Source: CAWANF01 sp963783355 (lineage in GTDB: Bacteria; Bacteroidota; Rhodothermia; Balneolales; DATFMH01). Taken from it: 64,000 bases of DNA. Location: contig CAWANF010000001.1 in NCBI GenBank assembly GCA_963783355.1, positions 372,001 through 436,000 of the forward strand, written 5' to 3'. Each line of letters opens with the position of its first letter. Position 1 is the first letter of the stretch. The notes under the pieces were generated by a model. That model made no database searches, had not been told where the DNA came from, and saw nothing but the letters and a program-made list of their open reading frames with translations. Shown piece by piece: positions 24,779 through 34,355 of the stretch. A program made the position numbers and the translations under genes.

Positions 24779-26437
24779 TTAAAGAGATACACCTCTTTTC
24801 CACGGAATGAAATCATCCTGATTAAGTAATTCAGCTTTTGTTTTATATTTACCGCTTGCCAACTCTATAATATAATCCAGGATCTCTTCACCCATCTCTT
24901 CAATTGTTTTTTCGCCGGTGATGACGGCACCAGTATCGATATCTATGATATCTGGCATATGTTTTGCCAACTCGCTATTAGAAGAGAGTTTAACGACAGA
25001 AGATACCGGATTGCCCGTCGGAGTTCCCAGGCCGGTTGTAAACAATATGATTGTAGCTCCTGAACCGGTCATCCCTGTTGTGCTTTCAACATCATTTCCA
25101 GGGGTACAAAGTAAATTTAAACCGGGTTTATTTACGTATTCGGTATAATCCAGGACATCTTTTACGGGTGATGTCCCACCTTTTTTTGCAGCCCCGGCCG
25201 ATTTAATGGCATCGGTAATTAAGCCGTCTTTTATGTTGCCGGGAGATGGATTCATATCGAACCCGGAACCTACTGCTTCGGCGGATTTCGCATACGAACG
25301 CATCAGATGGGTGAATTTATCTGCAATTTCATCGTTTACCGTACGGTTAATAATTTCTTGTTCAACGCCGCAAAGTTCGGGAAATTCGGAAAGAATGACA
25401 GAACCGCCTATTGCCGAGATTAAATCTGCCGTATGGCCAATAGCAGGATTTGCCGATATACCGGAGAAACCGTCAGATCCGCCACATTTTAAACCAACAA
25501 CCAATTTCGTAAGAGGAGCCGGTTTACGTTCCAGTTTGTTTGCTTCAACCAATCCTAAAAATGTTTGCCTGATAGCCAAAGTGAGCATTTCATATTCAGT
25601 ACCGCTTTTTTGTTGCTCAAAGATGTAAACCGGTTTATCCAGCTTAGGATTCAATTTGTTTAACTTATCCTGTAAGATACTAACCTGTGCATTTTGGCAT
25701 CCCAGGCTTAAAATAGTTGCCCCTGCAACATTAGGATTATTTATGTATCCGGCCAGTAAACCACTTAAGATTTCAGCATCCTGACGTATACCTCCACAAC
25801 CTCCTTCGTGAGTCAGAAATTTTATTCCATCTACATTTTTAAATAATTGTTTTTTCTTACTGAGCTCTTTAGGTTTTGGTGGGGTCGTTTCATTCCTAAT
25901 TTGGTCTGTTTTCCCATTGGTGTACAACTGGATAAGTTCACCTACATATTCAGAGTAAACATCCGTTGATGCATAGCCTAATTGCTGAACAAAAGCATTT
26001 TTAAGGGCATCAACATTCCTGTTTTCACAGAAAACCATTGGAATAACCAGCCAGATATTGGAAGTCCCGACCTGGCCATCAGAACGGTGATAACCTAAAA
26101 ATGTTTTATTTTTCCATTTTTCAACATTGGGTGGTGTCCATGAAAACTTATCGATAGTCCGGCCTGAATAATTAGATGCTTTATGCCTTACGTTTCGTGT
26201 TGAAAGTAAGCCTCCCTTTGGAATTGGACTGATTGATTTGCCAACCAGAATCCCGTACATAATAATTTCATCATCTTTCTGGAAATCCTTTGCAGCAAAT
26301 TTGTGTTTAGCAGGGATGTCATTGACAAGTTTTATTTTTTCTTCACCATAAATAATTTCATCATCCATATTTAAATTTGATAATGCTACAAAAACATTAT
26401 CGTCTGGATGTATTTTTAATGTCCTGCTATTTTTCAT
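24779..26437 (-). CDS. UxaA-family dehydratase: D-altronate dehydratase, possibly L-fuconate dehydratase
   Basis: A 552-residue full-length UxaA/GarD-family protein. The N-terminal SAF domain covers about residues 1-90 (IPAKHKFAAKDFQKDDEIIMYG). The catalytic part contains THEGGCGGIRQDAEILSG, SLGCQNAQVSIL, GLKCGGSDGFSGISANPAIG and a late CTPGNDVESTTGMTGSGATI; the conserved Cys residues suit an iron site. Altronate dehydration to 2-keto-3-deoxygluconate would complete the UxaC-UxaB-KdgK route. However, it lacks the palindrome found upstream of the other uronate genes and adjoins a deoxyhexose mutarotase. The deoxyhexose operon has no dehydratase of its own, so an L-fuconate/L-rhamnonate role is a fair alternative. 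Confidence 0.85.
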   Translation of the reverse strand: MKNSRTLKIHPDDNVFVALSNLNMDDEIIYGEEKIKLVNDIPAKHKFAAKDFQKDDEIIMYGILVGKSISPIPKGGLLSTRNVRHKASNYSGRTIDKFSWTPPNVEKWKNKTFLGYHRSDGQVGTSNIWLVIPMVFCENRNVDALKNAFVQQLGYASTDVYSEYVGELIQLYTNGKTDQIRNETTPPKPKELSKKKQLFKNVDGIKFLTHEGGCGGIRQDAEILSGLLAGYINNPNVAGATILSLGCQNAQVSILQDKLNKLNPKLDKPVYIFEQQKSGTEYEMLTLAIRQTFLGLVEANKLERKPAPLTKLVVGLKCGGSDGFSGISANPAIGHTADLISAIGGSVILSEFPELCGVEQEIINRTVNDEIADKFTHLMRSYAKSAEAVGSGFDMNPSPGNIKDGLITDAIKSAGAAKKGGTSPVKDVLDYTEYVNKPGLNLLCTPGNDVESTTGMTGSGATIILFTTGLGTPTGNPVSSVVKLSSNSELAKHMPDIIDIDTGAVITGEKTIEEMGEEILDYIIELASGKYKTKAELLNQDDFIPWKRGVSL

Positions 26438-27009
26438 CTTTATATTTATTCAGTTATGTTTATAAAAAAAATACGCAATTTAAATCAGCTGCCTTTGGCC
26501 AAAAGAAAGCGACTTTGAAAGAAGTTATGTTCTCCTAAATAGGGTGTGAAACGATAGAAAAAAGAACAAAATAGGAGTTTCATATTGGATGCAAACGAAG
26601 GCTAACAGATTGATGATTTTTATACCTGTATCAAGTTCGTTAAGCTGTCATTTAAACAATGTAATATTGCCCATCAAATTACTTTTTAAGTTAAGTAAAA
26701 ATGCGTGAAATGTAAATCTATGAATCAAGTAAAAATGTTTTACTAGAATTTGTATAATAGTCAAAAACTATCCTGTAAAATGTCATGATTTATGAATATT
26801 TATCTTTTAGATTAGAGTTGTGTTTTTGCCTGATTTATAAATGTTTTCCGTTTGAAGTGATTAATTGAAAAATTATTCAGCTCTATAAAAGAATAGGATG
26901 TATCATGGAATTACATCTCAATTTCAGGACTGTATTACAAAAAAAATAATATGCTTTTTAGGGATACTTACGTTTAATTATATAAAAGTCTCTGTGAACC
27001 CGGAATTCA
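26438..27009. other. 572-base divergent gap between UxaA-family gene and acyl-CoA dehydrogenase
   Basis: No gene is recognised; stop codons are dense in all frames I read. It must contain promoters for both flanking genes. A short direct repeat AAGTAAAAATG occurs near 26,695 and 26,738. I see no copy of the uronate palindrome. Confidence 0.4.
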
Positions 27010-28743
27010 ATGATCAGGGAGTCCATTATGAAATTCGTCAATGATTCGGATATAGTTAAGGAAAAAAAAGCCAATCGCGTCCTTCAGCCTGATGCTCACA
27101 AAAGTTCAAATTATTTAGAAAGTGATCGCATCCTGAACGTTTATATAAGCAAGTATCTAAGTTCAGATGCTCTTTCATATTTTGTTCCAAAACTTAAACT
27201 TCTTGGAGAGCAAGCAGCGGGTAACCTCAATAAACTATCCGATCAGGCCGATCGTTTTCCTCCAAATTTGGTGAAGCGCGATTTATATGGTGAAGAACGA
27301 AATGAAATTGTTTTTCATCCTGCATATCATGAAATGGTTGATATAGCTGCAAGGTCAGAGATGTTATTTGTTAAATGGAGCAGCGAATTAAGGAAAAGAT
27401 TCACAGGGGAATTACATTTTTTGGGGTTTGCTGCCGGACAAATATTTGCTATGACAGAACTTGGCCTCTATTGTCCGTTATGTATGACCGACGGGGCTGC
27501 CAGGCTTATAGACCTTTTTGGAAATGAAGATGAGAAAAAACGTTTAATCCCCGGCCTGTCTGCCTGTGATGGACAAAAATTATTAACCGGAGCAATGTTT
27601 TTAACAGAGAAATCCGGTGGTTCGGATGTTGGCGCTAATGAGACTATGGCGACAAAACTGGAAGGAGATCGATATTTGTTAAATGGCGAAAAATGGTTTT
27701 GCAGCAATGCGAATGCTGATGTTATGATGGTACTTGCAAGAACGAATGAGGATAAACCCGGAACCAGAGGACTTTCTTTATTCCTGGTTGAAAAATTTCT
27801 GCATGATGGAAAAGAAAATCCCATCGAAATAATTCGCCTGAAAAATAAACTTGGTGTCAAATCGATGGCTACGGCCGAAATTAGGTTAAAAAATACGGTC
27901 GGACGTCGATTAGGCGATGAAGGAGAAGGTTTTAAATTGATGACCGAAATGGTCAATCTTAGCCGATTGTATAATTCGGTTACAGCTGTAGCCGGGGCTC
28001 GTCGTACATTAATAGAAGCCTATGAATTCCTGAGTTATCGAAAGTTATTTGGAGAGAATGCACTGGAGCATTCGTTAATTAGAGATAAATTACATGAATT
28101 GGGTGCATGGCATGTGGCTAATTTCCTGCTTGTTTGGAGAACGGTCAGAGCAATGGATGCGGCAGATAATGGGGAAAAACGGGAAAAAGAGCTGCTGAGA
28201 ATCCTTATTCCCATGTCCAAATGGTTTTCGGCGGAAATGGGAGTATATATGGCTCGGGAATCCATGGAATTAATGGGAGGTTTGGGTTATATCGAAGATT
28301 CTGTTATGCCCCGCATTCTTAGAGACTTATTGGTTTTACCCATTTGGGAAGGTTCCGGAAATGTAATAGTCCTGGATATTTTACGGGCTATGAAAAAATC
28401 AAATGGACTGGAAATGATGATGAATGATATCGAACAGATAGCCCGGGATAACAAAGAATATGGACTTGGAATGCGCATTGAATTGCAAAAAATGGAATCA
28501 TTGCTTGATTTAATGAAATCGAGTGAAAGAGATACCATTGAAGCAACAGCAAAACCAATCTTTAAAAGACTGATTCATCTTTACCAAATGGCTTTAATGC
28601 TGGAAGAATTCGATTCGGACAACGAAACATGGATACGTCCCAGCCTTGAATTTATGAAAACAAAATTAACGGGTGTCGAACTGAGTTTGAAAAACCCGAT
28701 AAGCCCTGATTCCGTTAAAGAGTTAATAGCCTGGGAATTTTGA
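27010..28743 (+). CDS. Acyl-CoA dehydrogenase, AidB-like
   Basis: A 577-residue flavoprotein of the acyl-CoA dehydrogenase superfamily. The FAD/substrate core shows GAMFLTEKSGGSDVGANETMA (about residues 198-218), LNGEKWFCSNANADV, MGGLGYIEDSVMPRILRD and PIWEGSGNVIVLDILRAM. The last motif and the long N-terminal domain resemble AidB and related long-chain dehydrogenases rather than the about 380-residue beta-oxidation enzymes. No fatty-acid genes are adjacent, so the physiological substrate is open. A downstream ATG (MKFVNDSD, 18 bases later) is an alternative start. Confidence 0.85.
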   Translation: MIRESIMKFVNDSDIVKEKKANRVLQPDAHKSSNYLESDRILNVYISKYLSSDALSYFVPKLKLLGEQAAGNLNKLSDQADRFPPNLVKRDLYGEERNEIVFHPAYHEMVDIAARSEMLFVKWSSELRKRFTGELHFLGFAAGQIFAMTELGLYCPLCMTDGAARLIDLFGNEDEKKRLIPGLSACDGQKLLTGAMFLTEKSGGSDVGANETMATKLEGDRYLLNGEKWFCSNANADVMMVLARTNEDKPGTRGLSLFLVEKFLHDGKENPIEIIRLKNKLGVKSMATAEIRLKNTVGRRLGDEGEGFKLMTEMVNLSRLYNSVTAVAGARRTLIEAYEFLSYRKLFGENALEHSLIRDKLHELGAWHVANFLLVWRTVRAMDAADNGEKREKELLRILIPMSKWFSAEMGVYMARESMELMGGLGYIEDSVMPRILRDLLVLPIWEGSGNVIVLDILRAMKKSNGLEMMMNDIEQIARDNKEYGLGMRIELQKMESLLDLMKSSERDTIEATAKPIFKRLIHLYQMALMLEEFDSDNETWIRPSLEFMKTKLTGVELSLKNPISPDSVKELIAWEF

Positions 28744-28828
28744 TAAAATCCCATTATTTCAGATGGTAAACGGTTATTAATTACGTAAATTTGCCTGAAA
28801 GAAAAAACAGAGGCCAAAACGTTTTCCA

Positions 28829-29809
28829 GTGAAAAAATCTTCCATCTTCATCCCCTTAATCTTTTTGATTTGTACACTTTGTTCAATGTCCGCAAAGGGA
28901 GCCGGAAATGAATCCACCACTTTCAAAAAACTGGGAGCAGGACGTGCCCTCGAAATAACCAATAATAAGGGATTGCAACTGCAGCAATTTCATTCTATTA
29001 TCGATTTATACCGTGGATATGCCGTAGTGAGGGATGAATACATAATCCTAAAAACAAATCATGTTACGGAATCCGTCACTTTCAAAATTCCTTCAGGAGG
29101 CAGTTTTACTATAGAAGGCCTGGACACGGTTCAATACCGAAACTGGTCGGCACCGGAGATTCGAATCAACCATCAATTAATTTCCTCGGATTCTATCAAG
29201 TTGCACCCGATCAGGGAGTTATATACATGGTCAGCTTCTATTCAGGCAGACACTACGTATATTATTTTGCATTATATTGTTAATACTCATGACGCTGTCT
29301 TACGCAAACATTTTGATGTGGAACACAGTTTTGGATTTTGTTATCTGATGGATCCACTCAAGTCCTGGAACGATACGATTACGAAGGTAAAAATCATGAT
29401 TCATCTCCCATACTTACTAAATGGAAATTGGATTGACGGAATTTTACCTAAGGGTTCTTTCAATATTAATGGACGTTATCTGATGATGGCCCGAAAGAAT
29501 GTGAATCCATCTGAATTGCAAAATATCATCATCCGCTATGGGAAAACGGATATCTATTCGAAAAAAGACGATTTTTATTTCCCGTCGGTGTTAGTAAATA
29601 AGGAAAAAATTTTCGACAGAACGGATTTACTATCTGCCCAACTGATCGATACAACAGGTTTCAAGTCGTTTGATAAAGCGGAGTTTGAACCTGCTCCGGT
29701 GGCATTTTTCTCTATTTCCGGGATAGTAATCGTATTCGCATTGTTAGGCCTGGGAATATTGATTTTGGTTGTTTGGGCTATCGTTGCTCAATATAAAAAT
29801 ATGAGATAA
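28829..29809 (+). CDS. Exported, C-terminally membrane-anchored protein of unknown function
   Basis: A 326-residue protein with a GTG start, a signal peptide (about residues 1-25) and a single C-terminal transmembrane helix (about 293-318) followed by a short basic tail QYKNMR. The middle looks beta-rich, with no known motif and few cysteines. The topology suggests a periplasmic domain tethered to the inner membrane. It lies 85 bases after the acyl-CoA dehydrogenase and converges with an SDR only 2 bases away. TAAATTTG at 28,786-28,793 matches the Bacteroidota -7 promoter pattern, though no clear -33 element is visible. I do not recognise the family. Confidence 0.7.
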   Translation: MKKSSIFIPLIFLICTLCSMSAKGAGNESTTFKKLGAGRALEITNNKGLQLQQFHSIIDLYRGYAVVRDEYIILKTNHVTESVTFKIPSGGSFTIEGLDTVQYRNWSAPEIRINHQLISSDSIKLHPIRELYTWSASIQADTTYIILHYIVNTHDAVLRKHFDVEHSFGFCYLMDPLKSWNDTITKVKIMIHLPYLLNGNWIDGILPKGSFNINGRYLMMARKNVNPSELQNIIIRYGKTDIYSKKDDFYFPSVLVNKEKIFDRTDLLSAQLIDTTGFKSFDKAEFEPAPVAFFSISGIVIVFALLGLGILILVVWAIVAQYKNMR

Positions 29810-29811
29810 GC

Positions 29812-30534
29812 CTACCATTCCAATTCTTGTCCGTTGTAATTAAAAAATCGTCCGGATTGTGCTTTGCCGAATCCATCGATGAGACTCATCAAACTCGAAA
29901 CAGATTCTTTCACCGATAATGTGGCATTAGGCCCACCCATGTCGGTTCTGACCCACCCCGGATGGACGGTTACCGTAACAATGCCAGTAGCCATCAAATC
30001 AAAGGAAAGTGTCCTGGTTAGCATATTGAGTGCTGCTTTACTCGATTTATAGGCATATTGACCGCCGCTGGAATTATGCCCGATTGAACCCATAAGCGAG
30101 GAAATATTAATTATTTTTGCCTTCTTTTTTTTTCGAAGAAGTGGGAGAAGTGACTGTACTATCATCAACGGTCCTAAGGCATTAACCTGAAACATTTTTT
30201 CAATGGCCTGAGCATTCAGATATTCAAATTTTGAGTATTTATTGTACTCATTTTCAGACATTACCCTGGTACCCATTCCTGCATTATTAATAAGCAGGTC
30301 CAGATGTTCAACATGTTTCTCTACCGTTGTAAAAGCGGCTGTTATTGATTTTTGATTGGTTACATCGACCGGCAGAATGATAAGTTGATCCAGGTAACTG
30401 TTTCTCAATTTTTGAAGCTCACTTGCATTGATTGGATTGCGACAAGCTGCAAAGACTTTATCGCCCCGTTCCAGGTATCTTTTTACAAATTCCAGGCCGA
30501 TTCCGCGGTTTGTCCCGGTAATAAAAATATTCAT
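29812..30534 (-). CDS. SDR-family oxidoreductase (C-factor/sniffer-like)
   Basis: A 240-residue short-chain dehydrogenase: ITGTNRGIGLEFVKRY at the N-terminus, NNAGMGT, ISSLMGSIG for the catalytic Ser and YAYKSSKAALN with the Tyr/Lys pair. Later HPGWVRTDMGGPNA and a short C-terminus resemble the C-signal-like/carbonyl reductase group. An Arg after the second strand (FAACRNP) favours NADPH. There is no operon partner: it converges with the membrane-anchored protein and faces away from ssb. Substrate is unknown. Confidence 0.82.
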   Translation of the reverse strand: MNIFITGTNRGIGLEFVKRYLERGDKVFAACRNPINASELQKLRNSYLDQLIILPVDVTNQKSITAAFTTVEKHVEHLDLLINNAGMGTRVMSENEYNKYSKFEYLNAQAIEKMFQVNALGPLMIVQSLLPLLRKKKKAKIINISSLMGSIGHNSSGGQYAYKSSKAALNMLTRTLSFDLMATGIVTVTVHPGWVRTDMGGPNATLSVKESVSSLMSLIDGFGKAQSGRFFNYNGQELEW

Positions 30535-30840
30535 GAGATAAATCTGTGTTAACTTGATTGCATATTCGTAACTTCTAACTTGAAGTACGAAATAATAGTT
30601 CGGAAATACTTATAATTCATCAGTCGTCCTTCCTGTAATTGAAAAAAATCAGAAGAATTTACAGGTCTTTTTATACTTTGCTTATGGTATTAAAAACAGT
30701 ATGGTTATCTTGATTTTCGGACAAGCTTTTTTAAAGTGTAATAATTTTTGATAGTTACTTTTAGAATATTGAATTGTAAGGAATAAGGTTCCGTTGAGTC
30801 ATCATTTATAAATAAACGTTGAATAAAACGAGGTAATATT
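30535..30840. promoter_or_regulatory. 306-base divergent gap between SDR gene and ssb
   Basis: No gene is seen. It must hold promoters for both sides. GAGG at 30,830-30,833 precedes the ssb ATG by 7 bases and supports that start. Confidence 0.4.
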
Positions 30841-31281
30841 ATGGGTTCTTTGAACAAAGCAATGATCATTGGCAGACTAGGAGCAGATCCTGAAGTACGT
30901 TATACTCAATCGAATACAGCTGTTGCTACATTGAATGTTGCTACCAATGAACGCTTTAAAGATGGAAATGGAGAATGGCAGGAACGAACAGAATGGCATC
31001 GTGTCGTTGCCTGGAGCTGGCTGGCTGAGTTTGCTCAAAAATATATCAAGAAAGGATCACAGGTTTTTATTGAAGGCCCTATTCAAACCCGTAGCTGGGA
31101 AGACAGAGACGGCCAAAAACGCTACACAACAGAAATTAAAGCGTTAACTATAGAATTATTGGATAACCGTTCCGATAATATGTCGGTTGATCGTTCTAAC
31201 AACCAGGAAGCTGCTCAACCGCAGCAATCGGGTCCTATTGATTTAAGCAATGATGACTTTGATGATGATCTGCCTTTCTAA
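30841..31281 (+). CDS. ssb: Single-stranded DNA-binding protein
   Basis: A 146-residue SSB with an N-terminal OB-fold (MGSLNKAMIIGRLGADPEVR, ERTEWHRVVAWSWLAEFA, KGSQVFIEGPIQTRSW) and a Gln-rich linker. The acidic C-terminal tail DDFDDDLPF recruits replication and repair proteins. In many Bacteroidota ssb precedes gldE, as here. A terminator at 31,306 follows directly, so the two are not necessarily co-transcribed. Confidence 0.97.
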   Translation: MGSLNKAMIIGRLGADPEVRYTQSNTAVATLNVATNERFKDGNGEWQERTEWHRVVAWSWLAEFAQKYIKKGSQVFIEGPIQTRSWEDRDGQKRYTTEIKALTIELLDNRSDNMSVDRSNNQEAAQPQQSGPIDLSNDDFDDDLPF

Positions 31282-31305
31282 GCAGTCATTATCCTATTCT
31301 TTATA

Positions 31306-31337
31306 AACGCTGATATCTATTGATATCGGCGTTTTTT
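31306..31337 (+). terminator. Rho-independent terminator after ssb
   Basis: The stem AACGCTGATATC (31,306-31,317) pairs with GATATCGGCGTT (31,322-31,333), with one G-T pair, a 4-base loop and a T-run immediately after. Confidence 0.85.
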
Positions 31338-31489
31338 GTATAGAAAATAATCCGTTGTCTGATGGAGGATCGTCATAAATAACGTTTAAATATCCCTGAA
31401 CATTTAAAAACGTTGTATGGATTTGAATATATCTGTAGTTTATTTTAATTAAACACTGTATAAATCAATAAGATTAGACTCTTAAACTA

Positions 31490-32884
31490 TTGATTCAACA
31501 CTCAGGATTTTTATTGTTTCAGGAAGCGGGGTTATCAGGTAAGCCTGATGATTGGGTCACGATGTCTGTTCAGATATTGATAATAATACTCGGTCTCATA
31601 TTCTCGGGTCTCTTCTCCAGCGCTGAAGTTTCGTTTTTTTCTTTAACTCATCTTCAACGTGAAAAAGAAGGGAAAAATAAAGAAATGGGATCCAAGACAC
31701 GCCATATCATCGCCATGTTAGAACGGCCCCGGCGTTTGCTTGCCACAATCCTGATTGGGAACACTTTTGCCAATATTGTCACCTCGGTAGTAGCGGCCGT
31801 AATCACCGGTAAGATTGTACGGTTTTTTAATGTTCCGGATTTTGTCGTCTATTTTGTGGAAGTCATAGTTATTACTTTTACAATCGTAATCCTTAGTGAG
31901 ATTACACCTAAAGTAATCGCCATAAAGAATCCAATGGCCATGTCTAAAAAGCTGAGTGGATTTATTTATTTCTTCTACTGGCTTTTCAAACCACTGGCTC
32001 AAAGCATAGCCAACAGTACTATCAAACTTGAAAAACACTTACCGAAGCCACAATACAAAATATCATCGCACGATATTAAACATATTGCGGAAGTCGGGGA
32101 GATGCAGGGCTCTATCCGTGGGGATGAGCGTGAAATTATTGAAAATGTTATCGAGTTCGGCAATCGTTTTGTTGTGGAGATCATGACTTCCCGCGTAAAT
32201 ATTATTGCCGTATCAACCGGGAATTCACTGGGTGAAGTCATTGAATTGATCAAACAGAAAAGCCTTTCAAGACTGCCCTTATATGAAAATGATTTGGATA
32301 ATATTGTCGGGATCATATATGCTAAAGATCTTCTTCCGTATCTCGATTCTACAAACCTGAACGAAACTACAATAAACTGGCGCACCATTGCCCGTAAGCC
32401 GTTTTTTATACCTTCTTCCAAGAAACTGGATGACCTGTTGCAGGATTTTCAGCGTGAGAAAACACACATTGCAATTGTTGTGGATGAGTATGGAGGAACA
32501 GAAGGATTAATCACTTTAGATGACGTTTTATCTGAAATCATCGGTGAATTAACCGACGAACATACTGAAACGGAACAACTATATACCCGAATTAAAAAAG
32601 ATGAATATATCTTTAATGCCAAGATAGATATGGATGATATGGGTGATATTCTGGATCGGGAGCTTACTTCGGAAGACGATGATTATGAAACGCTTGGCGG
32701 TTTGGTTTATCACATGACAGAACATTTGCCGGAAGTAGGGGAAAAAGTCATTTTCAAAGGCCTGGAGATTATCGTTCATGAAGTTGAAAATAATCGTTTG
32801 AAAAAGATTGAAGTACGGGTGCTTCCTGACGAGGAATCTTCTGATAATTCTTCCATCAACTACGACAGTAAATCGGCACATTAA
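31490..32884 (+). CDS. gldE: CNNM/CBS-domain membrane protein, gliding-associated GldE type
   Basis: A 464-residue protein. An N-terminal DUF21 domain of about four helices (about residues 25-180, with FSGLFSSAEVSFFSL) is followed by a CBS pair (VEIMTSRVNIIAVS..., THIAIVVDEYGGTEGLITLDDVLSEIIGE) and a C-terminal CorC/HlyC domain (about 390-450). The family moves or senses divalent cations. The ssb-adjacent position identifies it as the GldE-like member linked to gliding and type IX secretion. The TTG start leaves a short soluble tail as in other GldE proteins; ATG at 31,562 is the alternative. sprA at the end of the window fits a T9SS-bearing organism. Confidence 0.82.
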   Translation: MIQHSGFLLFQEAGLSGKPDDWVTMSVQILIIILGLIFSGLFSSAEVSFFSLTHLQREKEGKNKEMGSKTRHIIAMLERPRRLLATILIGNTFANIVTSVVAAVITGKIVRFFNVPDFVVYFVEVIVITFTIVILSEITPKVIAIKNPMAMSKKLSGFIYFFYWLFKPLAQSIANSTIKLEKHLPKPQYKISSHDIKHIAEVGEMQGSIRGDEREIIENVIEFGNRFVVEIMTSRVNIIAVSTGNSLGEVIELIKQKSLSRLPLYENDLDNIVGIIYAKDLLPYLDSTNLNETTINWRTIARKPFFIPSSKKLDDLLQDFQREKTHIAIVVDEYGGTEGLITLDDVLSEIIGELTDEHTETEQLYTRIKKDEYIFNAKIDMDDMGDILDRELTSEDDDYETLGGLVYHMTEHLPEVGEKVIFKGLEIIVHEVENNRLKKIEVRVLPDEESSDNSSINYDSKSAH

Positions 32885-32985
32885 TAATTATCGGTATTCC
32901 TGTTTGTTCCCTTTCATAAAGTGATTTATTTTTAGCTCGATTCCATTTCAACAGGAAACTTACTCACTTAACAGGTATTTAAATA

Positions 32986-34281
32986 ATGATAGATAGGTAT
33001 TCCAGGAAAGAGATGACCGAAATTTGGTCGGAACAAAATCATTTTCAATCCTGGCTGGAAGTAGAATTAGCGGCATCGTGGGCATGGAGTAAACTCGGAC
33101 ATGTTCCCGAAGAAGATGTAGACACTTTATATAAAAATGCGCGTTTTGATATTGCCCGCATCAAAGAAATTGAGGCAGTAACCCGCCATGATGTGGTGGC
33201 TTTTACCCGTTCTGTTTCGGAAAATGTTGGCCCGGAAAAGAAATGGATTCATTACGGGCTCACATCAACCGACGTTGTCGATACAGCCCTGGGTTTTCGG
33301 TTAAAACAAGCCAACGCCATTTTACGAATGGATATCGATCGTATTATTGAAGTGCTGGCAGAGAAAGCTAAAAAACACAAATATACCGTGATGATGGGAC
33401 GCACGCATGGGATTCATGCAGAGCCCACGACATTCGGTTTGAAATGTGCACTTTGGTATGCCGAAATGAAACGAAATAAAGAACGTTTCGAGAAAGCATC
33501 TAAAGATGTCGAATTTGGGAAGATTTCCGGATCCGTTGGCACTTTCGCCAATACGCCACCCGACGTGGAAAAATATGTGTGCGAAAAACTTGGACTGACT
33601 CCGGCACCGATATCTACTCAGACATTGCAACGCGATCGGCATGCCTATTATATGGCAACTATTGCACTAATCGGTTCAACTCTTGAAAAAATGGCGGTCG
33701 AAGTTCGTCATTTACAGAAAAGCGAGACCCGTGAAGTGGAAGAGAAATTTTTTGAGGGGCAAAAAGGGTCGTCATCCATGCCTCACAAACGCAATCCAAT
33801 TGGATCCGAAAATATCAGCGGCTGCTCCCGGGTTTTAAGGGGATATATGGTTACGGCGTACGAAGATATACCTTTGTGGCACGAACGGGATATTTCCCAT
33901 TCTTCGGCGGAACGAATTATTCTTCCGGATGCCACTATTCTTTTGGATTATATGCTGAACCGATTCTCCAGGATAATAGAAAACCTGGTTGTATTTGAAG
34001 AGAATATGAAGGCCAATATCTACAAAACTTTCGGATTGGTCTTTTCCCAAAGAGTGCTACATATGCTTATTGATAAAGGATTGTCGCGTGAAGAAGCTTA
34101 TGATACCGTTCAGCCGCTGGCTATGAAATCGTGGCAGACCCAACAACCCCTGCGGGAATTGGTGGAGTCGAATGAAAAAATTAAGGCCAATCTGAGCATG
34201 GAAGAAATAGCAGATGCATTTGACCTGGAATACCATACCCGAAATGTGGATCAGATATTTAAAAGAGTAGGGCTGGACTAG
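32986..34281 (+). CDS. purB: Adenylosuccinate lyase
   Basis: A 431-residue member of the fumarase/aspartase superfamily catalysing two steps of purine synthesis (SAICAR and adenylosuccinate cleavage). The signature loop GSSSMPHKRNPIGSEN with the catalytic Ser is at about residues 263-278. TSTDVVDTA, GRTHGIHAEPTTFG and the short N-terminus MIDRYSRKEMTEIW are typical of the Bacillus/Thermotoga-type PurB. It stands alone after gldE. Confidence 0.96.
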   Translation: MIDRYSRKEMTEIWSEQNHFQSWLEVELAASWAWSKLGHVPEEDVDTLYKNARFDIARIKEIEAVTRHDVVAFTRSVSENVGPEKKWIHYGLTSTDVVDTALGFRLKQANAILRMDIDRIIEVLAEKAKKHKYTVMMGRTHGIHAEPTTFGLKCALWYAEMKRNKERFEKASKDVEFGKISGSVGTFANTPPDVEKYVCEKLGLTPAPISTQTLQRDRHAYYMATIALIGSTLEKMAVEVRHLQKSETREVEEKFFEGQKGSSSMPHKRNPIGSENISGCSRVLRGYMVTAYEDIPLWHERDISHSSAERIILPDATILLDYMLNRFSRIIENLVVFEENMKANIYKTFGLVFSQRVLHMLIDKGLSREEAYDTVQPLAMKSWQTQQPLRELVESNEKIKANLSMEEIADAFDLEYHTRNVDQIFKRVGLD

Positions 34282-34355
34282 TTACAGTGATCAGTTATCA
34301 ATAAATGTTAACTGTGGGCAATTCCGGAGTTGTAAATAGCTTAATGACCTATTTT

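Noticed and set aside
25206..25628. 140-codon plus-strand frame within the UxaA-family gene
   Set aside because: Antisense to a full-length dehydratase with all family motifs.
26438..27009. Possible insertion-sequence remnant in the 572-base gap
   Set aside because: Short direct repeats are present, but I found no terminal inverted repeats, target duplication or transposase-like residues.
27468..27956. 162-codon minus-strand frame within the acyl-CoA dehydrogenase
   Set aside because: Antisense to conserved catalytic motifs; no independent support.
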